A DNA stretch of 64,000 bases from the NCBI GenBank assembly GCA_946403545.1, contig CAMJAG010000002.1, positions 9,456-73,455 on the forward strand. Reading direction: 5' to 3'. The position numbers and the translations under genes were made by a program. A model generated the notes under the pieces. The model saw only the letters and a program-made list of their open reading frames with translations. It searched no databases and had not been told where the DNA came from. The first letter of the stretch is position 1. Each line of letters starts with the position of its first letter. The stretch is from an uncultured Caryophanales bacterium. Its GTDB lineage: Bacteria > Bacillota_I > Bacilli_A > RFN20 > CAG-826. Shown here piece by piece: positions 35,772-47,266 of the stretch.

Positions 35772-35825
35772 TATCTATGAACTAGTTTTCATAATCGATA
35801 TGATATAGAAAACTTTGTTTCCAAT

Positions 35826-35831
35826 ATTATA
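35826..35831 (-). promoter_or_regulatory. Candidate -10 box for the CBM lipoprotein/GH3 unit
   Basis: TATAAT on the minus strand lies about 115 bases before the chosen start, placing the structured leader inside the transcript. The -35 region is weak. A GGAAAC element (35817-35822) overlaps the expected transcription start. Confidence 0.5.
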
Positions 35832-35869
35832 ATGCATATACGCACATATTACACGCACAAATATGCAAT

Positions 35870-35903
35870 CAAACTGCTAGGCCGAGTTTGACCTAGCAGT
35901 TTG
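35870..35903 (-). terminator. Probable terminator of third GH3 gene
   Basis: The arms CAAACTGCTAGG and CCTAGCAGTTTG form a perfect 12-bp stem with a 10-base loop, 28 bases after the stop. The following T-run is poor, so it may act as a processing or transcription-pausing hairpin instead. Confidence 0.6.
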
Positions 35904-35930
35904 GATTTAAATTGTATTAATTATTGCTAA

Positions 35931-38900
35931 TTAAGCAGTCTTTTTCTTTTTGAGAAGAAGTACGACTACGACTGCTGCTGCAGCGATAATGAGAACGCCA
36001 CCACCGACAGAGCAACCAATAACTAATGGAGCATTAATGCTACCACCTGTTAAACCACCTTCGTTACGAACTGGTTCAACATTGAATGCAAACTTGAATG
36101 CAATAGCTTGTTGTTTGCCTGCTGCATCTTCGTATTTACCGATAACATCGATTCTGTATAAACCGATATTTTTGAATTTACCAGATAAAGTTGTACCATC
36201 GAATGAAACACCATTTGGTAATTCAACACGGTAGTTGAGTTCGTATTCCATTTCGTAGTCTAAGTAGTTATCTGGGAGGTAGTCTTCGACGTTGACACTG
36301 AATGATTTACCAACTTTGACATCGATAACTTCATCAGCAACTGCCATTGTGACACCTTGTGCTTGTTTTGTACAGTTAGCGAACATATACATATTTTCTT
36401 TGTATGTTCTTCTAATTGCATTCCACCATGTGTAAGATGGGACTTTTTCACCATTGTATGTGAATGCTGGGCAACCTTGTGCGGAATCCCAATCCATCTT
36501 TTGAGCGTTCTTTGTTTGGTTAGAGAAACCACCGGAGTCGAGTTGTAAGCTACAACCTGCAATATTTCTATTACAGACACATTCGTAGCATTGGAAGTCA
36601 ACGGAACTGTTACCAGAGTGAGTCATATCAGATAAGACAGCACCTTTGAAGCCCCATTCTTCTCTTAAAACGGATGTTAATAAGTAGTAGTTAGCAGCTG
36701 TTTCCATTAAACCACAACGGTTGTAGGAACCCATGACGCCTGTAGATTTACCTTCTTCAAAGACCATTTGGAAGGATTTTAAGTAAATTTCACGTAATGC
36801 TTGTTCGTTAACGAATGAGATACCAGATTCTCTGTTCTTTTCTTGATCGTTAACTGCGAAGTGTTTGAAGTAAGCGTAGACACCTCTGTCTGTAGCTGTA
36901 CCGACAACGATAGCAGCCATTCTACCCATTAAGAATGGATCAGCAGAGTAATATTCGAAGTTACGTCCACCGAATGGAGAACGGTGTGTGTTAACAGCTG
37001 GACCCCACCAACCACATTTACCAGTTAATTGAGATTCAACACCAACACATTCGCCTTCTAATCTAGCTAATTCTGGAGAGAATGTAGCAGCAACGATTGG
37101 AGAAGAGACCCACCACATAATATTGAATTGTTGAGGACCATCACCTTCGCTAGCGCCTTCTTTACCAATGTTAGATAAACCTGGGTTAGACATTCTGTTA
37201 CCTTCAACATAGTTCATCATTTCTGCATATGTTGCTTCGTTAACAAAGTCTTCCCATTTCTCATCGTCCCAATCTAAACCTTTCATGTCGTTTAATTGGA
37301 TACGATCTGCTTTAGCTTTAGTTGAGCTTGCTTGTGTCCAACCTTCAGCATCTTCAGCTGTTCTTGTAGCTTCTTCAGGAATGTAATCGTAATTGTGTTC
37401 AACATCGACATCAGCGATATTGAATTTGTATGTTAAGAATTCTTCGTAACGGCTTCCTTCTTTAACTTTTCTAGATTCTTCATCTGGAGTTGTTGGGAAT
37501 GTTTCAGCGAAATTAGCACGGCTCATTTGTGTGAATTCGATATCGTTTTCACCTGGCATTGAGCTGTAGAAACCATTGTCTGTGAAGTGGTTTTCAACTT
37601 TATGACCTGTGAATCTGTCGTTTTCATATTTGATGCCTTTGCTTTGAACTTTGACATCAACATGATCAAATTCTTCATGAGCGTTCTTGTTAATTGTAAT
37701 TTGATAGTTACCACCATCGAGTTCGTAACCTTTGAATCCATTGTTGTTAGCATCACTGAAGTCATAGTTAGCGACATCTTGTAAGTGGAATTTGAGGTGA
37801 ACGACTTGTGTTTCGCCTGGTTCGAGAAGTTTTGTCTTATCGAATGCACATAATACACGGTCAGCTTTTTCAATGCCACCTGCTGTATATGGAGCTCTCC
37901 AATAAACTTGGACTGCATCTCTACCAGCGACTTCACCTGTATTTGTAACTTCAACTGCGAGTTCGATAACATCGTTCTTTGCAGTTAATGTTTTACTCTT
38001 AGCAGGATTAATTCTTAAGAGTTTTTGTGAGAATGTTGTATAGCTTAATCCGAAACCGAATGGGCGAACAACACCTGTTTCACCGTTGTACCATTCATCA
38101 GCAGCTTCTTGGTTTTCTTTAGCCATATCAGCATACTTTGTTTCATAGTAACGGTAGTCAACATAGATACCTTCTTCATAGCTGACATAAGCAGCTGGTT
38201 TAACACCATTGATACCACCTTTGACAACTTTGTGTTCTTGGTCATCCCATCTTGGTGAAGCGTGGTTCTTATAGTCTTTATCAGTACCATAGGAGAGCAT
38301 TGGTTCACCATCTTTAGTGAACATTGTATCTGCAGCGTGGAAACCTTTTAAATTACCATCTGCGTCATAGTATGGGTTATTTTGAGCGTTATCAGAGAAG
38401 TTCTTGAATGTTGGATCTTGTGTGAAATCACGTGCCCATGTATCAACTGTATGACCAGATGGGTTGACATCACCACTTAAGATTCTACCAACAGCGTAGG
38501 AACCGACATCACCTGGGTTACCAATCCAGAGAATACCAGCAACCTTTGGATCTTTCATTAATTCATCGATTTCAAAGATGTTGGAGGAGTTGATAACAAA
38601 GACAACGTGGTCGAAGCTTTCTTTAATCATTTCGAATAAAGCTTCTTCGTTATCGGATAATTCAAGAGCGTGTTTAGCACTGACTGGAGATGTTGGACAG
38701 AATGATTTGTTTGTGCCGTTTGCGTTTGGAGCAAAGTCACGAGCGTCACATGACTTGACGTCACAACCTTCAGAACCTTCACGTGCGATGACTTGAATAG
38801 CTAAATCGTTAAAGTTTGCGAATGTTGCTTTCAATGTGTCATCGTATTGAGACATTGGAGTTTCACCGATTTGAACTTGGGAAATACCTTTCCAGCTTGA

Positions 38901-39320
38901 GTTACCGTTTGTTCTACCAATACCGGATTTGTCGTCATTCTTGTAGAAATCTTGTAATGAGGAGTTGATTTCAAATCCTGCTTGTTTGAGGCCATTATTG
39001 AGGTCTTGGCCTCTGTCATTATCAACGTTATCTCTACCTGAACCAGAACCAGCACCACCTCTTGCTAACTTTGTACTTGCTTTGCCAAAGACAGAGATTT
39101 TGGAACCTTTTGCTAATGGTAATGTTCCATCGTTCTTTAATAAGACGAAACCTTCATCAGCCATACGACCGTTAACATCTTTACCATGAGTGATGTAAGC
39201 GTTTCTGTTTGAGTATTCGCCAACGTAGTAACCTCTTGTTAATTTGATTTCTTCGTTAGGCATCGCTAAAGGTAAAGCCATACCGGCAAGAAAAAGTGGA
39301 ATTAATAATTTTTTCTTCAT
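35931..39320 (-). CDS. Membrane-anchored GH3 glycoside hydrolase, reversed domain order (paralogue)
   Basis: An 1129-residue enzyme, the same length as the GH3 at 28069-31458 and clearly its paralogue throughout. Signal peptide MKKKLLIPLFLAGMALPLA; GH3 C-terminal domain with DEGFVLLKNDGTLPLAKG; fibronectin-III-like domain with the DANNNGFKGYELD loop; barrel with KHFAVNDQEKNRE and nucleophile Asp898 in LSDMTHSG. A C-terminal Ig-like domain and a helix ending VVLLLKKKKTA follow. The two paralogues end in almost the same DNA (AAGCAGTCTTTTTC...). Active-site residues are conserved between them, so subtle substrate division is likely. It is preceded by a long AT-rich region. Confidence 0.9.
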   Translation of the reverse strand: MKKKLLIPLFLAGMALPLAMPNEEIKLTRGYYVGEYSNRNAYITHGKDVNGRMADEGFVLLKNDGTLPLAKGSKISVFGKASTKLARGGAGSGSGRDNVDNDRGQDLNNGLKQAGFEINSSLQDFYKNDDKSGIGRTNGNSSWKGISQVQIGETPMSQYDDTLKATFANFNDLAIQVIAREGSEGCDVKSCDARDFAPNANGTNKSFCPTSPVSAKHALELSDNEEALFEMIKESFDHVVFVINSSNIFEIDELMKDPKVAGILWIGNPGDVGSYAVGRILSGDVNPSGHTVDTWARDFTQDPTFKNFSDNAQNNPYYDADGNLKGFHAADTMFTKDGEPMLSYGTDKDYKNHASPRWDDQEHKVVKGGINGVKPAAYVSYEEGIYVDYRYYETKYADMAKENQEAADEWYNGETGVVRPFGFGLSYTTFSQKLLRINPAKSKTLTAKNDVIELAVEVTNTGEVAGRDAVQVYWRAPYTAGGIEKADRVLCAFDKTKLLEPGETQVVHLKFHLQDVANYDFSDANNNGFKGYELDGGNYQITINKNAHEEFDHVDVKVQSKGIKYENDRFTGHKVENHFTDNGFYSSMPGENDIEFTQMSRANFAETFPTTPDEESRKVKEGSRYEEFLTYKFNIADVDVEHNYDYIPEEATRTAEDAEGWTQASSTKAKADRIQLNDMKGLDWDDEKWEDFVNEATYAEMMNYVEGNRMSNPGLSNIGKEGASEGDGPQQFNIMWWVSSPIVAATFSPELARLEGECVGVESQLTGKCGWWGPAVNTHRSPFGGRNFEYYSADPFLMGRMAAIVVGTATDRGVYAYFKHFAVNDQEKNRESGISFVNEQALREIYLKSFQMVFEEGKSTGVMGSYNRCGLMETAANYYLLTSVLREEWGFKGAVLSDMTHSGNSSVDFQCYECVCNRNIAGCSLQLDSGGFSNQTKNAQKMDWDSAQGCPAFTYNGEKVPSYTWWNAIRRTYKENMYMFANCTKQAQGVTMAVADEVIDVKVGKSFSVNVEDYLPDNYLDYEMEYELNYRVELPNGVSFDGTTLSGKFKNIGLYRIDVIGKYEDAAGKQQAIAFKFAFNVEPVRNEGGLTGGSINAPLVIGCSVGGGVLIIAAAAVVVVLLLKKKKTA

Positions 39321-39652
39321 ATTTTTTTCCTTTCACTTTAGTTTGCATTTTCCAGTTTCCTATAAACATAGAAAACCGAATTAAAGGAAACTTTAGTTTG
39401 ATACAAATCTAAGTTACCTAAAATGCATTCGTGACTTCAATATATATTGAGTGCGTTTAATTCTATATGACAAAGATTTCGAAATAATTAGACAATTTTT
39501 AGATAATTTCTAGACACTAATTTCTAATTAGAGTAAAAAGTGTATATAGTTAATAACATAGTTATTAAAGTATATCAAATTTAATAAATAAATTAGATAT
39601 TCTTGCTAATCATTTTGAAAATAAATAATTTACTATTTTTAGTAAACAAAAA
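39321..39652. promoter_or_regulatory. AT-rich intergenic region between rpoC and third GH3 gene
   Basis: No gene is supported here. It holds the upstream region of the GH3 gene and several symmetric elements: TCAATATATATTGA (39437-39450), TAATAAC-ATA-GTTATTA (39551-39567) and the hairpin TTTACT/AGTAAA (39629-39646). Near the start codon the 11-base direct repeat ACTTTAGTTTG occurs at 39335-39345 and 39390-39400. AGTTTCCT (39354-39361) is inverted as AGGAAACT (39385-39392). I could not assign a convincing -35/-10 pair. The density of repeats suggests a regulated promoter. Confidence 0.45.
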
Positions 39653-39676
39653 AGATAGGCCAGTGTTGACCTATCT
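39653..39676 (-). terminator. Terminator of the rplJ-rpoC operon
   Basis: The arms AGATAGG and CCTATCT with a 10-base loop are followed by TTTTTTGTTT on the minus strand, just after rpoC. Confidence 0.9.
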
Positions 39677-39696
39677 AATTTTTAAGGTTTAGTTAA

Positions 39697-42600
39697 TTAG
39701 TCTTCTAAACCTGCGATCTTTTCATGAATCTTTTGGAGATTCTTTTCGTGTTCCTCAACGTAACGATTGCTTACTTCTTTCATAGTTGACTCAACTGTGA
39801 AATCTTTGATAGCTTCATCGTTCTTTTCTTCGGAAAGTAATCCACGACCAGCAGGAATTAAGTGACCAGTAATGACATTTTCTTTTAAGCCATGTAAGTA
39901 GTCAGTCTTACCCTTAATTGCAGCGTCAGTAAGGACTCTTGTAGTTTCTTGGAAGGAAGCTGCTGATAAGAATGAATCAGTTTCAAGAGCACTCTTAGTG
40001 ATACCTAAGATAAGAGGTGAGAAGACAGCTGGGTGTTTGCCAGAAAGGATTGCATCTCTGTTCTTTGCAGTGAATGTATTAACATTGACGCGTGTACCAG
40101 AGAGCATATCTGTATCACCACCATCGATGACGAATACTTTTCTAAGCATTTGTCTAACGATAACTTCAATGTGCTTATCGGAAATGGAGATTGATTGAGA
40201 AGAGTAAACTTTTTGAACTTCTTTTAAGATGTAGTTCTCAACTGCAGTAACATCTGCAACTTCGAGAAGTTTCTTAGGAGAAATAGCACCTTCTGTGATC
40301 TTTCCACCATTTTTGACTGTATCGCCCTTCTTGACTCTTAAACGTACACCATAGTTTGTTGTGTATGTTTTTTCTTCAAGTTCGTTTTTAACAGTAACTT
40401 GGTAACAACCACCTTTTTCTTCAATTTTTGTGACTGTACCAGTAATTTCAGAAATCAAGGATTCGCCCTTAGGAGTACGAGCTTCGAAAAGTTCTTGAAC
40501 ACGAGGGAGACCTTGAGTAATATCGCTACCAGCAACACCACCAGTATGGAATGTTCTCATAGTTAATTGAGTACCAGGTTCACCAATTGATTGAGCTGCC
40601 ATAATACCAACAGCTTCACCAACTTCAACCTTACGGCCTGTAGCTAAGTTACGTCCATAACAGTGGACACAGACACCATCTTTAGTTTCACATCCGAATA
40701 AGCTTCTGATTGTAACTTTCTTGATGCCAGCGTCTTTAATTGCTTTTGCTTGATCTTCATCAATCATTGTGTTGCCTTTAACGATGACTTCACCAGTTTC
40801 TGGGTTAACAACATCGTTAAGTGCGTATCTACCGATTAATCTATCTTCGAGTTTAACGATGACAGCGTTTTGAGCGCTATCGATAAGTTCGCTAACTTCA
40901 AAGCCATGGTCAGTACCACAGTCTTCTTCTCTAACGATAACGTCTTGAGAAACGTCGACTAATCTTCTTGTTAAGTAACCTGAGTCAGCAGTCTTAAGAG
41001 CAGTATCAGCACCACCCTTACGAGCACCATGGGTTGCAATAAAGAATTCAGAAACGGACATACCTTCACGGAAACAGTTCTTAACTGGGAGTTCGATAGT
41101 TCCACCAGATGTAGAACCCATCAAGCCTCTCATACCTGATAATTGAAGGATGTTAGATGCGTTACCACGAGCACCGGAGTTAGACATCATGTAGATTGGG
41201 TTACGAATGTTTTGTTCGAATTGAGCTTGAAGTTTCTTTTGAACTTCGTCTTTAACTCTTTCCCAAACTGCAACAACTTGTTTATGTCTTTCATTATTAG
41301 TTAATAAACCTAATTGATATAAAGCTTGTAATTCAGCGACATCTTGGTCACCTTTCTTAAGAATTTCTTCTTTACCTTTAACAATTGGGATATCACTTAA
41401 TGAGACAGTTAAGCCTGCCACTGTTGAATAGTGGAAGCCTTGGTCTTTAATCTTATCCAAAACAGCGGATGTTTTTGGATTACCTTGACGATCATAACGT
41501 TGGAAAACTTCGTTAATGATCTTTCCTAAATCTTTCTTACCGAAAGGTTTTAAAATCTTACGGGATTCATATAATTCAGGAATATTACTACCTCTTGGAG
41601 CAAAGAATGGAGCAATAGCGCTATCTTTACCTGCTAAGGAATCGTTGGAGACTTCGTTTAAGTATGGGAAGTCGCTTGGGAAGATTAAGTTGAAGATAAT
41701 CTTGCCGACAGAAGTTAATAAGTAACTCTTATTTTCTTCTTCAGTGAAATCTTTCTTAAGAAGTGCACTACCGACGATAGCGATTCTGTTATGTAAGTGG
41801 ATTTGATGTGTTTGGTAGGCTCTTAAAACATCATCAACACTCTTGAATACTTTGCCTTCGCTTGCTGCGTAGAGTTCGTATTTTTCTGCTTCTTCAAAGT
41901 CGTTTCTTGCTTTATATTCTTCAGCACGATCTAAGAAGTTTTGTTTTGTTTCTTCAGTTGTAAGGTAGTAGTTACCAATAACCATGTCTTGAGATGGAGT
42001 AACGATTGGCTTACCATCTTTAGGACCTAAAATGTTATTGCTTGCGAGCATTAAGTGAAGTGCTTCTTCTTGAGCAGATTTACTTAATGGTACGTGAACA
42101 GCCATTTGGTCACCATCGAAGTCAGCGTTAAATCCAGTACAGACTAATGGGTGTAAACGGATAGCTCTTCCATCAACTAAGATTGGTTGGAAAGCTTGAA
42201 TACCAAGTCTATGAAGTGTTGGAGCACGGTTCAATAAGACTGGGTGTTTGCTGATGATTTCTTCAACGATATCAAAGACTTCATCTTCGTATCTATCGAT
42301 AATCTTATCAGCTTGCTTGTGCGCGTTCGCTTTACCTCTTTTAAGAAGTTCGCACGCGATAAATGGACGTAATAATTGAATAGCCATTTCTCTTGGTAAA
42401 CCACATTGATACATTTTTAAGAATGGACCAACAGCAATAACGGAACGACCAGAGTAGTCGACACGTTTACCAAGTAAGTTTTGTCTGAAACGACCTTGTT
42501 TACCTTTAAGTGCACTGCTTAAGGACTTAAGGGCACGACCACCAGGACCTTGGACTGGTTTATTTCTTCTGCCGTTATCAATTAAAGCGTCAACAGCTTC

Positions 42601-43614
42601 TTGAAGCATACGTTTTTCGTTCATCAAGATAACTTGAGGAGAATTCATGTCAATTAACTTCTTTAAACGGTTATTACGGGAGATAACTCTACGATATAAG
42701 TCGTTTAGGTCGGAGGTAGCAAATCTACCACCATCGAGTTGTAACATTGGTCTTAAATCTGGTGGAATGACTGGAATGACATCCAAGATCATCCATTCAG
42801 GCCTATTGTCAGAGTTACGGAATGCTTCAATAACTTCTAATCTCTTAGTAAGTTTTTGACGAGATGTGGATTTTGTTTCCTTCATCTTCTTATTGATTTC
42901 CGCGGCTTCTTTATCTAAGTCGACTTCTTGTAAAAGTCTCTTAATCGCAGCGGCACCTTCAGAGAATTCCGCACCTGTATATTTGTTAATGAATCTAGCG
43001 ACGGTTTGGAAGTCGAAGACTTCACCATGGTTTTCCATTCTGGCGATTAATTCTTCACTTCTGGCCCAATCATCGCTGCCTTCTTGTAAACCCCATTCCG
43101 CAGCGTTTTGTTGAATTTCTTTAACGACTGGGATAAAGACTTCACGACCGTTTCTTTCGTTGATGAATTCACGGTATGTGAGGACTGAGGATTTACCTGG
43201 ATTTAAACAGATATGAGCGGCGTAGTATGTGACTTCTTCTAAGTGTTTTGGAGAAACATCTAAGATTAAGCCAATACGGCTTGGGATACCTTTTAAATAC
43301 CAAATGTGTGAACATGGGCTAGCAAGTTCAATGTGACCCATTCTTTCTCTTCTAACTTCTTTAGAAGTGACTTCAACGCCACACTTTTCACAAACGACAC
43401 CGGCAAATCTAATTTTCTTATATTTACCACAGTGACATTCATAGTCTTTGCTAGGTCCAAAGATCTTTTCGCAGTATAAACCTTGCATTTCTGGTTTTTG
43501 ACTACGATAGTTGATGGTTTCTGGTTTTAATACTTCACCATGACTCCAGCTACGGATGGCTTCAGGGGAGGCTAAACCGACTTTAATCGCTGCTAATCTT
43601 TTAACATCAAACAT
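39697..43614 (-). CDS. rpoC: RNA polymerase beta' subunit
   Basis: A 1305-residue beta' subunit. The N-terminal zinc motif is CHCGKYK...CEKCGVEV. The catalytic Mg motif [12 protein letters not shown] is intact. The second zinc site [19 protein letters not shown] and the trigger-loop/bridge-helix region with [11 protein letters not shown] are present. It lies 14 bases after rpoB and ends the operon at a strong terminator. Confidence 0.99.
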   Translation of the reverse strand: MFDVKRLAAIKVGLASPEAIRSWSHGEVLKPETINYRSQKPEMQGLYCEKIFGPSKDYECHCGKYKKIRFAGVVCEKCGVEVTSKEVRRERMGHIELASPCSHIWYLKGIPSRIGLILDVSPKHLEEVTYYAAHICLNPGKSSVLTYREFINERNGREVFIPVVKEIQQNAAEWGLQEGSDDWARSEELIARMENHGEVFDFQTVARFINKYTGAEFSEGAAAIKRLLQEVDLDKEAAEINKKMKETKSTSRQKLTKRLEVIEAFRNSDNRPEWMILDVIPVIPPDLRPMLQLDGGRFATSDLNDLYRRVISRNNRLKKLIDMNSPQVILMNEKRMLQEAVDALIDNGRRNKPVQGPGGRALKSLSSALKGKQGRFRQNLLGKRVDYSGRSVIAVGPFLKMYQCGLPREMAIQLLRPFIACELLKRGKANAHKQADKIIDRYEDEVFDIVEEIISKHPVLLNRAPTLHRLGIQAFQPILVDGRAIRLHPLVCTGFNADFDGDQMAVHVPLSKSAQEEALHLMLASNNILGPKDGKPIVTPSQDMVIGNYYLTTEETKQNFLDRAEEYKARNDFEEAEKYELYAASEGKVFKSVDDVLRAYQTHQIHLHNRIAIVGSALLKKDFTEEENKSYLLTSVGKIIFNLIFPSDFPYLNEVSNDSLAGKDSAIAPFFAPRGSNIPELYESRKILKPFGKKDLGKIINEVFQRYDRQGNPKTSAVLDKIKDQGFHYSTVAGLTVSLSDIPIVKGKEEILKKGDQDVAELQALYQLGLLTNNERHKQVVAVWERVKDEVQKKLQAQFEQNIRNPIYMMSNSGARGNASNILQLSGMRGLMGSTSGGTIELPVKNCFREGMSVSEFFIATHGARKGGADTALKTADSGYLTRRLVDVSQDVIVREEDCGTDHGFEVSELIDSAQNAVIVKLEDRLIGRYALNDVVNPETGEVIVKGNTMIDEDQAKAIKDAGIKKVTIRSLFGCETKDGVCVHCYGRNLATGRKVEVGEAVGIMAAQSIGEPGTQLTMRTFHTGGVAGSDITQGLPRVQELFEARTPKGESLISEITGTVTKIEEKGGCYQVTVKNELEEKTYTTNYGVRLRVKKGDTVKNGGKITEGAISPKKLLEVADVTAVENYILKEVQKVYSSQSISISDKHIEVIVRQMLRKVFVIDGGDTDMLSGTRVNVNTFTAKNRDAILSGKHPAVFSPLILGITKSALETDSFLSAASFQETTRVLTDAAIKGKTDYLHGLKENVITGHLIPAGRGLLSEEKNDEAIKDFTVESTMKEVSNRYVEEHEKNLQKIHEKIAGLED

Positions 43615-43628
43615 AATCTTTTATCCTC

Positions 43629-46600
43629 CTATTCTCCGAACACGTCATCCGCTGAGCGGCTTGACATACCAACGGCTTCTTCATCAACAACGGAATCGCT
43701 ACTACTACCATCACCGATAAGATTACGGATGTTAGAGTTGATTCTTCTTTCTTCCTTCTCGGCTTCTTTAGCAAGAGCGTCCATATCGATGGCGTTACCT
43801 TCTTGGTCAAGAAGAGTGACGTTCATGGATAAGGCTTGTAATTCTTTAACTAAAACCTTGAAGGCTTCTGGAATGCCTGGTTTTGGTAATGGTTGATCTT
43901 TAATGATCGCTTCGTAGGTCTTTCTTCTACCGACGCGGTCATCGGATTTAATGGTGATGATTTCTTGTAAGACGTGGGCGGCGCCATAGGCTTCAAGAGC
44001 CCAGACTTCCATTTCACCAAATCTTTGACCACCATTTTGTGCTTTACCACCTAAAGGTTGTTGTGTGACTAAGCTATATGGACCTGTTGCACGAGCGTGT
44101 AACTTATCATCGACCATGTGGACAAGTTTAATCATGTACATACAGCCGACTGTAATTCTTTCGTCAAATCTTTCACCAGTAGTTCCATCATATAAGACAG
44201 TTTTACCATCTGGATCCATTTGAGCCTTTTTCATCATGTCTAAGATTTCTTCGTTTGTAATACCATCAAAGACAGGGGTTGCAATCTTGTAGCCTAATTT
44301 CTTAAGAGCGTAGCCTAAGTGGACTTCAAGAATTTGACCGATGTTCATACGAGATGGAACGCCTAATGGGTTTAACATGATGTCAACAGGTGTTCCGTCA
44401 GGTAAGAATGGCATATCGCATTCTGGGAGAATACGAGAGATAACACCTTTGTTACCGTGACGACCAGACATCTTGTCACCTTCAGAAATCTTTCTCTTTT
44501 GAACGATGTAGACTCTGACAACTTCGTTGACTCCTGGTGGGAGTTCAACATCTTTATTTTTACCTTCACGTTTGAAAATCTTAACATCGAGGACAATACC
44601 TGCACCACCATGAGGAACACGGAGAGATGCATCTTTACCTTCGTTAGATTTTTCACCGAAGATAGCCATTAATAATTTTTCTTCAGGAGATGGTTCGCTT
44701 AAACCCTTAGGAGTGACTTTACCAACGAGGATATCGCCTTCTTTAACTTCACTACCAGGGATAATGATACCTCTATCGTCTAAGAATGCTTTTGCGCTTT
44801 CTGCAACGTTAGGAATATCTCTTGTGATTTCTTCATCGCCTAATTTTGGAATGCTTCTACATTCAAGTTCATATTTTTCAATATGGATTGATGTATAAAC
44901 ATCATCTTTAACTAATCTTTCAGACATGATAACAGCGTCTTCGTAGTTGTAACCATTCCATGTCATGAATGCGATTGTAACGTTTTGACCAAGTGCAAGG
45001 TCACCCTTTTGCATAGCAGGACCATCTGCGATGATTTGACCTTTCTTAATCTTATCTCCAACTTTAACGATGGAAACTTGATTAATACATGTACCTTGGT
45101 TACTTCTTTCAAATTTTTGAAGTTGGTACACTCTTGGTTCTTGTTGACCTTTTTCAAGAATTTCAATGTTTCTTGAATCAGTATATGTAACAACACCATC
45201 TTCTGCTGCGACAACTGCTAAACCAGAGTCACGAGCGATTTGGTGTTCAAGACCTGTTCCGACAAATGGAGCGTGTGGTCTTAAAAGTGGTAAAGCTTGA
45301 CGTTGCATGTTAGAACCCATCAAAGCACGCATTGTATCGTCGTTTTCGAGGAATGGAATACATCCAGCAGCGATACTAACGATTTGTTTAGGGCTAACGT
45401 CGACATAGTCGACTTCGTTACGATCAGCCATAATGTTTTCGCCTTTATATCTAGCGACAACTTGTTCATCTAAAATTTCACCATCTGGAGAAAGGTTAAT
45501 GTTTGCTTCAGCAATGACATAATCCCATTCTTCATCAGCAGAAAGATAAACAGAATCTTCAGCTTTATTTAAGACGCGGCATGTTGCTTTATCGACTTTA
45601 CGGTATGGAGTTTCTATAAATCCATATTTATTAATTTTCGCGTATGAAGCGAGGTTGTTAATCAAACCAATGTTTTGACCTTCAGGTGTTTCAATAGGAC
45701 AGATTCTGCCATAGTGAGAAACGTGAACGTCACGAACTTCTGTAGATGCTCTATCACGAGTTAAACCACCAGGACCTAAAGCAGATAATCTACGTTTATT
45801 AGTTAATTCTGCTAATGGGTTAGTTTGATCCATGAATTGAGAAAGTTGAGAACTTGCAAAGAATTCACGAATACTTGCGGAAAGTGGTCTTGGGTTAATT
45901 AAAGCCTTTGGCTTAACATTTCCTAAATCGGAAATAGACATCTTTTGTTGAACTGTTTTGACCATTTTTGCTAAACCAACACGGAATTGGTTTTGAATGA
46001 GTTCACCGACACAACGGATTCTTCTGTTACCTAAGTGGTCAATATCATCAGTTCCACCGAAACCATCCATAACATTTAAGAAATAGGAGAAGCAAGCAAA
46101 GATATCGGAAATAGTGACATGTTGACATGTGCTATTTAAGTTTGTACCGATAACATAGCAAACTTTCTTTTCTCTATCGTTGTTATAGACTTTAACTCTG
46201 TTAACGACACCATCAGTATCAAGTTTTTCGTTAACATTAATCTTTAACATATGAGCGCCGTTTTCAAAGAAGTTTTCATCGCGTAATGCATCAACATCTT
46301 CCGCTGTTAATGTATAGCCTTTCTTGAAACGGAGTTCACCATCAACAGAAGTTAAGTTTTCTGCAAGTGTTTGTCCAATTAAACGGTTGTAGATACCTAA
46401 TTTCTTGATGTATTTGAATCTACCAGCACGGCCGAGGTCATAACGGTGTTCATCAAAGAATTTTTGGAACAAGAAGTTATTTAAACCTTCAGTTGTGATA
46501 GGTTCACCTGGTTTCATCTTCTTGAAGATTTCAAGTAATGCGTTATATGTGTTGTTAATTTTGCTATCTTCGTCTTTAGCAATTGTGTTTTCTAAAGCTT

Positions 46601-47249
46601 CAGATTTGCCAAACAAGTCAGTAATGTCAGAAGAGTTTTCTAAACCTAACGCTCTTAAAAGGATTGTAGCGTTAAGTTTTCTTTGACGGTCAATACGGAC
46701 ACTTAAAATGTCTTTTGCACCACTTTCAAATTGTAACCAAGCACCACGGCCAGGCATTAAGTCTGCGCCATAAGTGACCTTGCCACTCTTTGGATCAGTG
46801 AATGCTGACATGTAAGCTCCTGGGGAACGAACAAGTTGAGAAACGATAACTCTTTCAGCACCATTGACAATGAATGTGCCAGATTTTGTCATAAGTGGGA
46901 ATTCACCCATGTAAACTTCAGACTCTTGAATTTCACCAGTCTCCTTGTGATTGAGTCTTAACATGATATAAATTGGCACGCTATAAGTAAGATCTTGGGC
47001 TTTGCAATCTAAGAAACTATGTTTAGGTTCACCGAAACGAACACTAACGTAGTCGATTGATAAAGTTCCAGTATAGTTAACGATTGGGAAACTTTCTCTG
47101 AAAACTTCATCTAAACCCTTATCTTTGAATTCTTGGTAAGATTTAGTTTGGATTTCAACAAGATTTGGTAAAGGAAGTTCACCAGAAATTTTGCTGTAAT
47201 CATAACGATCGTTATTTAACTTTTTGAGTTTAGTAATATCTCTTATCAT
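43629..47249 (-). CDS. rpoB: RNA polymerase beta subunit with Asn at the rifampicin position
   Basis: A 1206-residue beta subunit. The rifampicin-binding cluster reads [20 protein letters not shown] followed by [13 protein letters not shown]. Aligning this by eye to E. coli, the residue equivalent to His526 is Asn484 (codon AAT at 45798-45800). Asp516- and Ser531-equivalents are unchanged. The C-terminal segment carries the usual [21 protein letters not shown] part. The gene begins 18 bases after rsmC and precedes rpoC. Confidence 0.99.
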   Translation of the reverse strand: MIRDITKLKKLNNDRYDYSKISGELPLPNLVEIQTKSYQEFKDKGLDEVFRESFPIVNYTGTLSIDYVSVRFGEPKHSFLDCKAQDLTYSVPIYIMLRLNHKETGEIQESEVYMGEFPLMTKSGTFIVNGAERVIVSQLVRSPGAYMSAFTDPKSGKVTYGADLMPGRGAWLQFESGAKDILSVRIDRQRKLNATILLRALGLENSSDITDLFGKSEALENTIAKDEDSKINNTYNALLEIFKKMKPGEPITTEGLNNFLFQKFFDEHRYDLGRAGRFKYIKKLGIYNRLIGQTLAENLTSVDGELRFKKGYTLTAEDVDALRDENFFENGAHMLKINVNEKLDTDGVVNRVKVYNNDREKKVCYVIGTNLNSTCQHVTISDIFACFSYFLNVMDGFGGTDDIDHLGNRRIRCVGELIQNQFRVGLAKMVKTVQQKMSISDLGNVKPKALINPRPLSASIREFFASSQLSQFMDQTNPLAELTNKRRLSALGPGGLTRDRASTEVRDVHVSHYGRICPIETPEGQNIGLINNLASYAKINKYGFIETPYRKVDKATCRVLNKAEDSVYLSADEEWDYVIAEANINLSPDGEILDEQVVARYKGENIMADRNEVDYVDVSPKQIVSIAAGCIPFLENDDTMRALMGSNMQRQALPLLRPHAPFVGTGLEHQIARDSGLAVVAAEDGVVTYTDSRNIEILEKGQQEPRVYQLQKFERSNQGTCINQVSIVKVGDKIKKGQIIADGPAMQKGDLALGQNVTIAFMTWNGYNYEDAVIMSERLVKDDVYTSIHIEKYELECRSIPKLGDEEITRDIPNVAESAKAFLDDRGIIIPGSEVKEGDILVGKVTPKGLSEPSPEEKLLMAIFGEKSNEGKDASLRVPHGGAGIVLDVKIFKREGKNKDVELPPGVNEVVRVYIVQKRKISEGDKMSGRHGNKGVISRILPECDMPFLPDGTPVDIMLNPLGVPSRMNIGQILEVHLGYALKKLGYKIATPVFDGITNEEILDMMKKAQMDPDGKTVLYDGTTGERFDERITVGCMYMIKLVHMVDDKLHARATGPYSLVTQQPLGGKAQNGGQRFGEMEVWALEAYGAAHVLQEIITIKSDDRVGRRKTYEAIIKDQPLPKPGIPEAFKVLVKELQALSMNVTLLDQEGNAIDMDALAKEAEKEERRINSNIRNLIGDGSSSDSVVDEEAVGMSSRSADDVFGE

Positions 47250-47266
47250 TTGAATGGCTCCTTATT

